The notes beneath the pieces were generated by a model, which was given only the letters and a program-made list of their open reading frames with translations, searched no databases and was not told the DNA's origin. From Niveispirillum sp943371025 (lineage in GTDB: Bacteria; Pseudomonadota; Alphaproteobacteria; Azospirillales; Azospirillaceae): 64,000 nt of DNA. The DNA is taken from NCBI GenBank assembly GCA_943371025.1, contig CALRTC020000020.1, forward strand, positions 1-64,000. Reading direction: 5' to 3'. The position numbers were made by a program, and so were the translations under genes. Position 1 is the stretch's first letter, and each line of letters opens with the position of its first letter. Positions 34,014-42,616 of the stretch are shown piece by piece.

Positions 34014-34346
34014 ATGCCAGAGACAATAGAAGATAACGCCGCCGTCCTGGATCAGGCTGCCGCCTGGCTGGAGGCGGGAGCCAAGGTGGCGATTGCCACC
34101 GTCACCGCCACCTGGGGATCCGCCCCGCGACCGATCGGCAGCCTGATGGCGGTATCCGATCGCGGTGGCATGGCCGGATCGGTGTCCGGTGGCTGCATCG
34201 AAGGGGCGGTCGCGTTCGAGGCGTCGCGGGTGATGACGGACGGCGAGCCGCGGCTGCTGTCCTTTGGCATCAGCAATGAAATGGCGTGGGAGGTCGGGCT
34301 GGCGTGCGGCGGCAAGCTGGACGTTTATGTGGAGCCGCTGGCATGA
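34014..34346 (+). CDS. XdhC/CoxI N-terminal domain protein
   Basis: A 110-residue protein equal to the N-terminal domain of XdhC, which inserts the sulfurated molybdenum cofactor into xanthine-dehydrogenase-type enzymes. TVTATWGSAPRPIGSLMAV and the SVSGGCIEGAV metal/cofactor motif are clear. In many bacteria this is fused to the C-terminal domain, which here is the next gene. ATG 34014 begins the domain; an ATG at 33945 overlapping the CoxG stop is an alternative. Confidence 0.88.
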   Translation: MPETIEDNAAVLDQAAAWLEAGAKVAIATVTATWGSAPRPIGSLMAVSDRGGMAGSVSGGCIEGAVAFEASRVMTDGEPRLLSFGISNEMAWEVGLACGGKLDVYVEPLA

Positions 34347-35053
34347 AAAAGCGGGTTTTCCTGGCCCTGCGGGCGGCACAGGCGGAACGGCGGCCGGTGG
34401 CCCTGGTCACCGATATGGGGACGGGTCTGCAAACCCTGGTCGACGCCGATGGCCGCCAGCAGGGTGATGCCGGGCTGGAGGAGGAGTTCCTGCCCACGGT
34501 TCTGGAGGCGCTGAACCGCGACCGGCGGGGGATGGTGGAATTCTATGAAGGGCGGTTCTTCATCAATACCTTCCCGCCACCGTCCCGGCTGCTGATCGTC
34601 GGTGCTGTGCATCTGGCCCAGGCGCTGGCGCCCGCGGCCCGGCTGGCGGGTTTCGATGTGACGGTGATCGACCCGCGCGCGGCCTTCGCCACGCCCGAGC
34701 GCTTCCCCGCCAGCAACCTGATCGTGGACTGGCCGGACGAGGCGATGGACCGGTTGAAGCCTGATGCGCGCACGGCCATCGTCGCCTTGACCCACGATCC
34801 AAAATTCGATGATCCGGCCCTGATCCGGGCCCTGGCCAGCCCCGCCTTCCATATCGGTGCCCTGGGCAGCCGCAAGACACAGGCCGCGCGTCTGGAACGG
34901 CTGCGGGCAGCCGGCCTGGACGATGCGGCGTTGGCCCGCATCCATGGTCCGGTCGGCCTGGATATTGGTGCCGTGACGCCGGGCGAAATCGCCGTCTCCA
35001 TCCTGGCGGAGATTGTGCTGGCGCTGCGCGGATCCAGGCAGAAGGTGATGTAG
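34343..35053 (+). CDS. XdhC C-terminal (Rossmann) domain protein
   Basis: A 236-residue protein carrying the XdhC Rossmann domain: RLLIVGAVHLAQALAPAARL near residue 95, VIDPRAAFATPERF and VALTHDPKFDDPAL, with the LGSRKTQAARLERL and DIGAVTPGEIAVSI blocks at the end. Its ATG overlaps the previous stop (ATGA), so the split XdhC halves are translationally coupled. It is expected to form one functional chaperone with the preceding protein. Confidence 0.9.
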   Translation: MKKRVFLALRAAQAERRPVALVTDMGTGLQTLVDADGRQQGDAGLEEEFLPTVLEALNRDRRGMVEFYEGRFFINTFPPPSRLLIVGAVHLAQALAPAARLAGFDVTVIDPRAAFATPERFPASNLIVDWPDEAMDRLKPDARTAIVALTHDPKFDDPALIRALASPAFHIGALGSRKTQAARLERLRAAGLDDAALARIHGPVGLDIGAVTPGEIAVSILAEIVLALRGSRQKVM

Positions 35054-35055
35054 GC

Positions 35056-36651
35056 ATGTGGTTCGGACCGGTTCCCGTCGCCCAGGCCGAAGGGGCGATC
35101 CTGGCCCACGCCGTCCATCATGCCGACGGCCGCTTTGCCAAAGGCCGCGTCGTCAGTGCCGATGACATCGCCACCCTTAATCGATCCGGTATCGAAATGG
35201 TGGTGGCGGCGCGGCTGGAACCTGGGGATATCGGCGAGGATGCGGCAGCGTCCCGCGTGGCAGCCAGGCTGGCCGGCCCGCATTTGACCGTCAGTGCCGC
35301 CTATACGGGGCGGGTCAACCTGTTTGCAGCCAAGGACGGGCTGGTTACGGTCGACAGCGCCACGATCCATGCCCTGAACCGGGTGGACGAGGCGGTAACC
35401 ATCGCCACGGTTTCCCCCTTTACGCCGGTTCTGGCGGGTCAGATGGTGGCGACCATCAAAATCATCCCCTTCGGTCTGAAGGAAAGCATCATTTCGAACA
35501 TGGAATGGATGCTGGCGGGCACCGGTCCTGTTGCCCTGGCCCCCTGGGCCGGGCTGGGCGCAGGCCTGATCCAGACCATGCTGCCGGGGACACGGACGCC
35601 GGTGCTGGATAAAAGCGTCGGGGTGACGGTGGACCGTCTGGCCGCCATCGGCGGTGACCTGATCATGGAGAGACGGGTCCCGCATGCGGTGGAACCGCTG
35701 GCACGGGCCCTGCGGGAGACGGAAGGCGATATCCTGCTGGTGATCGGGGCGTCGGCCATCACCGACCGTCGGGACGTGATCCCGGCGGCGCTGGAGGTGG
35801 CGGGCGGGCGCGTGCGCCATTTCGGCATGCCGGTCGACCCCGGCAACCTGCTGCTGCTGGGTGAACTGGACGGAAGGCCGGTGCTGGGCCTGCCGGGCTG
35901 CGCACGCTCCTCCCGCATGAACGGCGTGGATTGGGTGCTGCAACGCCTTGGCGCCGGGCTGGCGGTGGATGCCGCCAGCATCATGGGCATGGGGGTTGGC
36001 GGGCTGCTGGCAGAGGTGCCGGGCCGGCCGCTGCCGCGGGCGCTGGCCACGGCATTGCCCCGGGCGCCGCGTATCGCGGGTCTGGTGCTGGCCGGTGGCT
36101 TTGGCCGGCGGATGGGCGAGGGCGGTAACAAGCTGCTGCGTCACTGGCATGGCAAATGCCTGGTGCGTCATGTCGCGGAGGCGGCCCTGGCAGCCCAACT
36201 GGTTGGCGTCACGGCTGTCACCGGACATCAGGCCGACGCCGTGGCCGCGGCACTTTGTGACCTGCCGATCGATATCGCCCATGCACCCGACCATGCGGAA
36301 GGGCTGTCGGCCACGCTGAAGGCCGGGCTGTCGGCCCTGCCGGACGATATTGATGGGGTGATCGTGCTGCTGGGGGACATGCCCCGTGTGACGTCCGGCA
36401 TCATCAACCGCATGGTCGCGGCCTACTCACCCAACGATGGCCGCGCCATCATTGTGCCGACCAGCGGCGGCAAGCGCGGCAATCCCGTGCTTTGGGATCG
36501 TGCCTATGTCGCGGAGATGATGGCGCTGTCAGGTGATGTCGGCGCCCGATCCCTGCTGATGCGCCATGCCGATCGCCTGTGCGAACTGGACGTTGCCGAT
36601 GATGGTGTGCTGCTGGATGTCGACACGCCGGACGCGCTGGCCGCCCTATAG
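35056..36651 (+). CDS. Fused molybdopterin-binding and MocA-like nucleotidyltransferase
   Basis: A 531-residue two-domain protein. The first part (about 1-330) resembles the MoeA/MogA molybdopterin-binding fold with VLDKSVGVTVDRL and LLVIGASAITDRRDVIPAAL. The second (about 340-531) is a MobA/MocA-like transferase with GLVLAGGFGRRMGEGGNKLL, VTGHQAD and LLGDMPRVTSGII. It probably makes the cytosine-dinucleotide form of the molybdenum cofactor used by xanthine- and CO-dehydrogenase-family enzymes, feeding the XdhC pair encoded 2 bp upstream. Its last 6 bp overlap the converging YbjN-like gene. Confidence 0.87.
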   Translation: MWFGPVPVAQAEGAILAHAVHHADGRFAKGRVVSADDIATLNRSGIEMVVAARLEPGDIGEDAAASRVAARLAGPHLTVSAAYTGRVNLFAAKDGLVTVDSATIHALNRVDEAVTIATVSPFTPVLAGQMVATIKIIPFGLKESIISNMEWMLAGTGPVALAPWAGLGAGLIQTMLPGTRTPVLDKSVGVTVDRLAAIGGDLIMERRVPHAVEPLARALRETEGDILLVIGASAITDRRDVIPAALEVAGGRVRHFGMPVDPGNLLLLGELDGRPVLGLPGCARSSRMNGVDWVLQRLGAGLAVDAASIMGMGVGGLLAEVPGRPLPRALATALPRAPRIAGLVLAGGFGRRMGEGGNKLLRHWHGKCLVRHVAEAALAAQLVGVTAVTGHQADAVAAALCDLPIDIAHAPDHAEGLSATLKAGLSALPDDIDGVIVLLGDMPRVTSGIINRMVAAYSPNDGRAIIVPTSGGKRGNPVLWDRAYVAEMMALSGDVGARSLLMRHADRLCELDVADDGVLLDVDTPDALAAL

Positions 36652-37101
36652 ATACAGGCCCAGCACCTTCAGATAGGGCCGCGCCTCCTGCAGGAAGGTT
36701 AGCACCTCAAACATCAGGTCGGGCAGGGTCAGGTGTCCGGAAACCGTGGCCTGTCCCAGCACCATGATTTTCTGCCTGTCATCGACGGTGAAGCGGGCAT
36801 TTTCCAGATTGGCGGCGCCACGCAGAATGCGCGACAGCTTCATCCGCTTTTCCGGCGATTCGATGGTGTAGGGCAGATAGCCGACATCGGCCCAGATCTG
36901 AAACAAAGTGTTGTCACCATCCGGCGTCAGGCTGACATGGAACATCAGCCCGTCCAGGAAGAAATGGTGACGCGACGCTTCCGTCGGGCTGTTCACACTG
37001 AACTCGCCCGCGTCATCCATGCGGACGGCGCCCGGACCGATCGGCAGACCCTTTTCCGCCGCGCGGGCCAGCTTGGCAACCGTTTGAAGCGCCTGTGACA
37101 C
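36646..37101 (-). CDS. YbjN-like / type III secretion chaperone-fold protein
   Basis: A 151-residue protein with the mixed alpha/beta pattern of YbjN-domain proteins: SRHHFFLDGLMFHVSLTPDG near residue 45, IWADVGYLPYTIESPEKRM in the middle and LPDLMFEVLTFLQEARPYL at the end. The role of such proteins is poorly known; they are often chaperone-like. GTG 37101 is preferred because AGGGGAGAG stands 9 bp before it. An ATG at 37146 lacks this. Confidence 0.65.
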   Translation of the reverse strand: MSQALQTVAKLARAAEKGLPIGPGAVRMDDAGEFSVNSPTEASRHHFFLDGLMFHVSLTPDGDNTLFQIWADVGYLPYTIESPEKRMKLSRILRGAANLENARFTVDDRQKIMVLGQATVSGHLTLPDLMFEVLTFLQEARPYLKVLGLYL

Positions 37102-37286
37102 CGGGTCACTCTCCCCTTGGCATACCCGCCCTTGGCGGAAAGACATCCTCTATCCGTTATAGGGGGCTTGGCGGATAGGTCCAATGAATTTCCGTCGACC
37201 TGCCTGGAAGAACAGGTGCAGGCCGGTTGCCAGGGGCGATAAAGCTTAAGTCACTGCAAAGGGATCGATGTCAGGGCCCGGTTGCC

Positions 37287-37544
37287 ATGTCCGCCAGTGT
37301 GCCATATCCGGATTTATCGAGCTTGCCGGACGATCTGGCCGCGGCCCTGGTGCGGTTGATCCGTCTGGTCAACCAGATGCGCGTGCGCTGTCCGGACCTG
37401 GACAGCGTGGCCCTGTCGGTGGAGACGGAGATTGACCGGCGGGCCGCCCGGCTGCTGGTCCAGCATGTCGAGCGGACCTGCCCCGGCTTCACCTTGATGC
37501 TGAGTCCATGGGACGGGCGCAGCCTGCTTGATGGCGACGGCTGA
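37287..37544 (+). CDS. Hypothetical protein (85 aa)
   Basis: An 85-residue soluble protein, MSASVPYPDLSSLPDD to SLLDGDG. It has helical segments (LAAALVRLIRLVNQMRVRC, then RRAARLLVQHVERTC) and codon use with the strong GC third-position bias of neighbouring real genes. No family is recognised. ATG 37287 is the likeliest start, though the ribosome-binding site is poor. It faces a converging small gene 20 bp away. Confidence 0.5.
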   Translation: MSASVPYPDLSSLPDDLAAALVRLIRLVNQMRVRCPDLDSVALSVETEIDRRAARLLVQHVERTCPGFTLMLSPWDGRSLLDGDG

Positions 37545-37563
37545 TCCCGTGGCCCCGCAGCGA

Positions 37564-37830
37564 TCAGTCGGCGTCGCCCCGATCATTGGCGATATCATCC
37601 GCCAGTTCGCCCGCCATTTCGGCAAACAGCTCGGCGTCGGCCTGCAGGCCATTGGCCTCGCAGATGCGCATGAAAACGCGATAGCCGTGCAGGATGGCGA
37701 CGTCCAGGGCAGCCTGATCACCTTCCTCGCTGTACCGATCCTTAATTCCCTGTTCTTCCAGCGTGCCGAGAACATCCATCTCGGCGGCCTTCAGAACGGC
37801 TTCCATCGCCTGCTTGTGGAGAGTGGACAT
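37564..37830 (-). CDS. Hypothetical acidic protein (88 aa)
   Basis: An 88-residue, helix-rich acidic protein: HKQAMEAVLKAAEMDVLGTL, GDQAALDVAILHGYRVFMRI, and a C-terminal DIANDRGDAD. AGGGATCGGA precedes ATG 37830. No domain is recognised. The tidy start signal and balanced composition make it a credible gene. Confidence 0.5.
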   Translation of the reverse strand: MSTLHKQAMEAVLKAAEMDVLGTLEEQGIKDRYSEEGDQAALDVAILHGYRVFMRICEANGLQADAELFAEMAGELADDIANDRGDAD

Positions 37831-37949
37831 GGGTCCGATCCCTGATTTCCGATTGTGGGGCGCCGTCGGCGGCACCTTCTTGCGCCGTCATAGCAGGGCC
37901 AGGGGCCAATGCAAGTCCGGCTGCGGCAGAACTGCTGCGCAAAGGCCCG

Positions 37950-38156
37950 TCAGTTGCGCAGATTGATGGCCTGCGGCTTGCCTGTCTTGCGGTTGGTCTC
38001 GACCTCGTATTGCAGATACTGCCCCTCTTTCAAGGTGGGCAGACCGATATACTGGACGGCGTTGATATGGACGAACACGTCGGGGCTGCCATCATCGGGG
38101 GTGATGAAGCCGTAACCCTTGGCGCTGTTGAACCATTTGACGGTGCCGGTCGGCAT
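37950..38156 (-). CDS. Cold-shock-domain protein (CspA family)
   Basis: A 68-residue single cold-shock domain binding single-stranded RNA/DNA. RNP-1 appears as KGYGFITP and RNP-2 as VFVHI, with the N-terminal TGTVKWFNSAKG. ATG 38156 is the family start, and GGGGGAG precedes it by about 9 nt. Much longer in-frame sequence upstream belongs to another gene's antisense. It acts as an RNA chaperone, typically induced by cold or growth transitions. Confidence 0.94.
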   Translation of the reverse strand: MPTGTVKWFNSAKGYGFITPDDGSPDVFVHINAVQYIGLPTLKEGQYLQYEVETNRKTGKPQAINLRN

Positions 38157-38253
38157 GGCGCGAAACTCCCCCGCGCTGGACATGGAACAAGCCGCGCACC
38201 ATGGCGGCAAACGGTCCGCGATGCAAGCCACGGCGCTCCCGGTCAGGCATGTG

Positions 38254-39909
38254 CTATTGCGTGCGGGCCGCGGCCGGCGTGATGAGGGTTGCCAGGGTGT
38301 TGCCGTCAAGCCGCCCGTCAAACCGCAGATCCGCCCGCATGGCCCAGCGCCGGCTGAGATGCAGCACGGGAATAAGCGGCACCTGGTCGCGCACCAGGAG
38401 GGAGACTTGCTGCAACAGGATGGCCCGGCGTCCGGCGTCCAACTCACCCCTGGCCTCTTCCAGCAGATGGTCAAGGGTCGTGTCGCTGTACTGGCTGAAA
38501 TTCTGCGCGCCGGCCTTGCGGGCGGGGTCGGGAGAATGCAGCAATTCCCATCCGGCATAGCCCAGCTCGCCGGTAAAGGGCACCCAACTTGACAGGAACA
38601 GATCGAATTTGCGGTCGTGCAGCGTGGGCAGCACCTCGCCCACGGTTATGTAGCGAACCTTCAGCCGCACACCGACCGCCAGCAGATAGCGGGCAATGCC
38701 ATCCACAACACGCGCAAATGGTTCGACCGTCACCAGATCCAGTTCCAGCGGCTTGCCCGCCAGCGCGCCGTGCAGCAATTCGCGCGCCTGCACGGGATCG
38801 TAGGGCAGATCGGCATCGGGTGTGTAGCCGAGAATGTCGGGATGGGCGAGTTGTGGCGCGCCGATGGCGGCGTCTTCCGACAGACGCTGCGCCAGCGCTG
38901 CCCGGTCCAGCGCGATGGCCAAGGCCCGGCGCACCGCGAGGTTCTGCAGCGGCGATACACTGCCATCGGCATGATATGGGTTGATATTCAACAGCAGCGT
39001 TCGCATCGGCCTGCTGGCCGTCAGCCGGATGTCGCGACGCGACGCCAGGAAATCCAGGCTTTCCGGCACGACCTGATTGATAATATCGACTTCACCGGCC
39101 ACCAGCGCCCGGGCCCGCGCCGCCCCGGTGGTGATGGGGATCAGGCGCACATGTTCCCATGCGGGCCGGTTTCCCCAATAGCCCGCCGCCGCCACCAGAT
39201 CAACAGGGCCGCCGCGGTTGAACCGTTCCAGCCGGAAGGGACCCGTGCCCGGAACCTGCCCCTGTTCGAAGCGCTGCGTCGACAGGGCGGCCAGACCCGC
39301 TTCCGCCTCTGCGCAGCCGCCGCGCCGGAACGCCTGATGCCAGCCGTCCGGTGCCGGTACGATGCCGAACAAGGTCAGCAGATGCGGCAGCAGCGGGACG
39401 GGGGTCTGCGTGGTGATGACCAAAGTCAGCGGATCGCGCGCTGACACTTCCTCCACCCCGGCGATCAAACCGGCCATGGTCCCGTTGGCCAGCCGGTCCA
39501 GCCGGCAGAAGGTGAAGGCGACATCGGCGGCACCAAAGGGCTTGCCGTCGTGGAACCGCACGCCGGGCCGCAAGGTGACGACCCAGCGGCGCGCGTCCTC
39601 CTGCTGCCAGCCGGTGGCCAGCCAGGGCTGAAGGCCAAGGGCCTCATCCGGCAAAATCAAAGGTTCGAAGATATGGAAGGCCAGATTGCGTGTATCGGCG
39701 GAATTGAAGGCGTGCGGGTCGGCCGTCGCGGAAACGCCATCCAGCCCGATACGCAGCACGGCCGGCGTCGTCCCGGCTGCGTTCACGGTAAAGGCCAGCA
39801 ATGGCAGCAGGATAAAGGTCAACAGCAGCGCGTGAAACACGCATCCGGTCAGCCAGCACCCCCTAAGGGCGGGCATCCCAAACCGGTGCGGGCGACGGTT
39901 CACGTTCAA
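38254..39909 (-). CDS. Periplasmic oligopeptide-type ABC substrate-binding protein
   Basis: A 551-residue extracellular solute-binding protein of family 5 (DppA/OppA-like). A signal peptide with a long hydrophobic stretch (about residues 23-44) ends at VNAAG. Family marks include TADPHAFNSADTRNL, VTLRPGVRFHDGKPFGAADV and LAVRRALAIALDRAAL. It captures peptides, nickel or similar ligands for an importer. No permease or ATPase lies next to it, so it is an orphan binding protein. The start is TTG 39909 (AGG at 6 nt), with GTG 39903 as an alternative. Confidence 0.85.
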   Translation of the reverse strand: MNVNRRPHRFGMPALRGCWLTGCVFHALLLTFILLPLLAFTVNAAGTTPAVLRIGLDGVSATADPHAFNSADTRNLAFHIFEPLILPDEALGLQPWLATGWQQEDARRWVVTLRPGVRFHDGKPFGAADVAFTFCRLDRLANGTMAGLIAGVEEVSARDPLTLVITTQTPVPLLPHLLTLFGIVPAPDGWHQAFRRGGCAEAEAGLAALSTQRFEQGQVPGTGPFRLERFNRGGPVDLVAAAGYWGNRPAWEHVRLIPITTGAARARALVAGEVDIINQVVPESLDFLASRRDIRLTASRPMRTLLLNINPYHADGSVSPLQNLAVRRALAIALDRAALAQRLSEDAAIGAPQLAHPDILGYTPDADLPYDPVQARELLHGALAGKPLELDLVTVEPFARVVDGIARYLLAVGVRLKVRYITVGEVLPTLHDRKFDLFLSSWVPFTGELGYAGWELLHSPDPARKAGAQNFSQYSDTTLDHLLEEARGELDAGRRAILLQQVSLLVRDQVPLIPVLHLSRRWAMRADLRFDGRLDGNTLATLITPAAARTQ

Positions 39910-39993
39910 ATCTGCCTACCCATGCGTCACAGGGTTGCAATTCTAGGATAACCGGACGTGCTTGGATAGTAAGGGAAATGCCGTGGCTGGCCT

Positions 39994-41550
39994 CTATCCG
40001 ATGCGGGTCAGCAGATCATTCTCCGGTCGCGCGGCCTCGGCGATGTCGGCGGGATCGGGGGCGTTGGGATCGCCGGCCGCCGTCTCCCGGCCCAGATGCG
40101 GCAGGCCGATGGCGCGCAGCCCGCCCAGCAAGGTGCGCTGCACGATGACACCGCGTTGTTCCATATAGGAAAGCAGGCGGCGGGCGCGTCCGGGCGAGCG
40201 GCTGCCGCAGGCCCGTGCCACTTCGGCATCCGACGGACAGGGCGCCCCGCCCAGGGCCGCGCGGGCCAGCAGCAGGAAGACGCCCTGCATATCCTCCGGC
40301 AAGGTCTTGGCCGCCTGTTCGGCCGCCGTCCAGTCGGGATCGTCGGCGCCTTCGGCATCCACGCCCGCGCGGATGACGGACAGGCGGCGGCGGAAGGCCG
40401 GCATGTCCAGCGTCTCCCCCCGCAGTCGGTGGATGCGGCAGCGGACCAGGAAATCCTGGTAGAGCACGGCATCGGTGCGGAAGGCGGCGTCAGGATCGGA
40501 CAGGACCTGCCGCAGCACTTCGTCCAGCTTCTCGTCATTTTCCGCCGCTTCGAAAAGCGACGGCTCGGGGTTCAGCGCGGCCGTGGCGGCCATTTCCGCC
40601 TGACGCTGCCCGGCCAGGCGAAGGGCGGCGTTGATATCGGCCGGTGGTGGGGGCGGGGTACGGCGCACGGGTGTGGGCGGGGCCAGCAATTCGTCGGCTG
40701 ACGGGGTCAGGATCAGATCGCGCGCATCGGCCGGCGGCTGATCGGGCAGGGGCATCAGCTTGGGGCTGCCGCCGCGGCCCGCGGTTTCCACATGGCCAAT
40801 GCAGATGGGCAGAGGCCGGCGCGAGACAGCCGGGCCCAGCGCCACGAAATGGCCGCGCGCCAGATCACGGAACATCTCGGCCTGCCGGCGCTCCATGCCC
40901 AGCAGGTCGGCGGCCCGCGCCATGTCGATATCCAGGAAGGTGCGACCCATCAGGAAATTGCTGGCCTCTGCCGCGACATTCTTGGCCAGCTTGGCCAGAC
41001 GCTGGGTGGCGATGATGCCGGCCAGACCGCGCTTGCGGCCACGACACATCAGGTTGGTCATGGCGCCCAGGCTGGCCTTGCGCGCCTCGTCCGACACTTC
41101 GCCGGCGGCAGCAGGGGCGAACAGCTGCGCCTCGTCCACCACGACCAGCATCGGGTACCAGTAATCGCGTTCGGCATCGAACAGACCGCCCAGGAAGGCG
41201 GCGGCCAGACGCATCTGCCCCTCGATATCGGCGCCATCCAGGCTCAAAACAACGGAGACGCGGTGCTGCCGTACGCGCGCGGCCACCTTTTGCAGGCTGG
41301 ATTCCGTGTGCTGGGCGGCGTCGACCACGACATGCCCGAACTTTTCCGCCAGCGTGACGAAGTCACCTTCCGGGTCGATGACGCATTGCTGCACCCAGGG
41401 GGCCGACTGTTCCAGCAGACGGCGCAGCAGGTGCGATTTGCCCGAGCCGGAATTGCCCTGCACCAGCAGACGGGTGGCCAGCAATTCCTCCAGGTCCATC
41501 TGGGCGGACTTGCCTTCCGCCGTCAAACCCATGTCGATGCCGACCTGCAT
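39994..41550 (-). CDS. HerA/FtsK-type ATPase (DUF87-like)
   Basis: A 518-residue protein. Residues about 1-245 form a RecA-fold ATPase: Walker A NSGSGKSHLL at about 33, VIDPEGDFV, Walker B LVVVDEAQLF and the arginine-rich CRGRKRG followed by IIATQR, as in HerA-type translocases. The C-terminal half is Pro-rich then helical with a winged-helix-like end (ARACGSRSPGRARRLLSYME). The usual HerA partner nuclease NurA is absent nearby, so whether it works in DNA processing or defence is unknown. ATG 41550 has AGGGGCGG. Confidence 0.78.
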   Translation of the reverse strand: MQVGIDMGLTAEGKSAQMDLEELLATRLLVQGNSGSGKSHLLRRLLEQSAPWVQQCVIDPEGDFVTLAEKFGHVVVDAAQHTESSLQKVAARVRQHRVSVVLSLDGADIEGQMRLAAAFLGGLFDAERDYWYPMLVVVDEAQLFAPAAAGEVSDEARKASLGAMTNLMCRGRKRGLAGIIATQRLAKLAKNVAAEASNFLMGRTFLDIDMARAADLLGMERRQAEMFRDLARGHFVALGPAVSRRPLPICIGHVETAGRGGSPKLMPLPDQPPADARDLILTPSADELLAPPTPVRRTPPPPPADINAALRLAGQRQAEMAATAALNPEPSLFEAAENDEKLDEVLRQVLSDPDAAFRTDAVLYQDFLVRCRIHRLRGETLDMPAFRRRLSVIRAGVDAEGADDPDWTAAEQAAKTLPEDMQGVFLLLARAALGGAPCPSDAEVARACGSRSPGRARRLLSYMEQRGVIVQRTLLGGLRAIGLPHLGRETAAGDPNAPDPADIAEAARPENDLLTRIG

Positions 41551-41662
41551 CCGCCCCTAACCCCGAACCCGATTGCTGTGGAGCGCGCTTCTATACCGCA
41601 TGAAGCCCATTCTTGCGATGCTTATGCGCCATGGATGATCCGCGTGGGCCGCCCCTTGCCGG

Positions 41663-42616
41663 TCAGTCGACGGGGTCCACGTCCACAGCGACCAGCACGC
41701 CGTGGCTGCCACCGCCCAGGATGACGCCGCGCAGGGGGCAGACATCATCATAATCGCGGCCCCAGGCCAGGGTGACATGATCGGTGTCGCATTGCCGGCC
41801 ATTGGTGGGGTCCAGGTCGATCCAGCCCACCTGCTGGCCGCACCACACCTGCACCCAAGCATGGCTGGCGTCCGCGCCTTGCAGCTTCGGCTTGCCGGGC
41901 GGGGGCAGGGTGCGCAGATAGCCCGACACATAGCGCGCCGGCAGGCCCAGGGCCCGCAGCGCCCCGATCATCAGATGCGCGAAGTCCTGGCACACGCCCC
42001 GCCGACGGGCCAGCACCTCAGAAATGGGGGTGCTGACGGTTGTGGCGGTGGGATCGAAGCTGAAATCGCTGTGGATGCGCCGCGTCAGATCCAGCGCGCC
42101 TTCACCCACCGGCTTGCCGGAGGGGAAGAAGGACGCCGCAAACAAGGTCAAGGCCGTATCGGCCTGCGGCACGCGCGCGGAGGGGCGCACGAATTCCACC
42201 GTTTCGGCCAAGCCCGCGGCCTGTGCCGCCACTTCCTCCCAAACAGGCGTCGCGGAGGGGTGGAAGGGCGGCGGTGGCTGCACCGTCACCTCAATCTCCG
42301 CCGTCACGGTCAGGTCGCGATGGGGCGCCTGCAAAGCGGCATAGGTGACGGGATTGCCGAACCAGTCACGACGTTCGGTCACCATGGCGGGCCAGGGCAC
42401 GATGGACAGGGTAGCCATGTGGCAGGTCTGGCGCGGATGGGCGCGCGGCGCCAGATGGGCCAGCATCTGGGCATTGGTCACCACGTCGCCATAATTATAG
42501 CGGGTGACATGCCGGCAATGATAGCGCATGGCGACAGGCACCGTCGGCGCGCCAGCGGCATCGTCCGCTGCCGGCACCTGCAGCGCGTCCTGTTCACGTC
42601 GGGCGGGCAAAGACAT
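41663..42616 (-). CDS. Transglutaminase-like protein with bacterial transglutaminase N-terminal domain
   Basis: A 317-residue protein. An N-terminal beta domain (RYHCRHVTRYNYGDVVTNAQ, then LAPRAHPRQ) precedes a papain-fold transglutaminase core with catalytic Cys in RRGVCQDFAHL, His in DASHAWVQVW and Asp in IDLDPTNG. Such proteins cleave or transfer amide bonds, but the substrate is unknown. It overlaps the preceding ATP-grasp/alpha-E gene by 23 bp and is the last gene of a three-gene operon. Confidence 0.88.
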   Translation of the reverse strand: MSLPARREQDALQVPAADDAAGAPTVPVAMRYHCRHVTRYNYGDVVTNAQMLAHLAPRAHPRQTCHMATLSIVPWPAMVTERRDWFGNPVTYAALQAPHRDLTVTAEIEVTVQPPPPFHPSATPVWEEVAAQAAGLAETVEFVRPSARVPQADTALTLFAASFFPSGKPVGEGALDLTRRIHSDFSFDPTATTVSTPISEVLARRRGVCQDFAHLMIGALRALGLPARYVSGYLRTLPPPGKPKLQGADASHAWVQVWCGQQVGWIDLDPTNGRQCDTDHVTLAWGRDYDDVCPLRGVILGGGSHGVLVAVDVDPVD

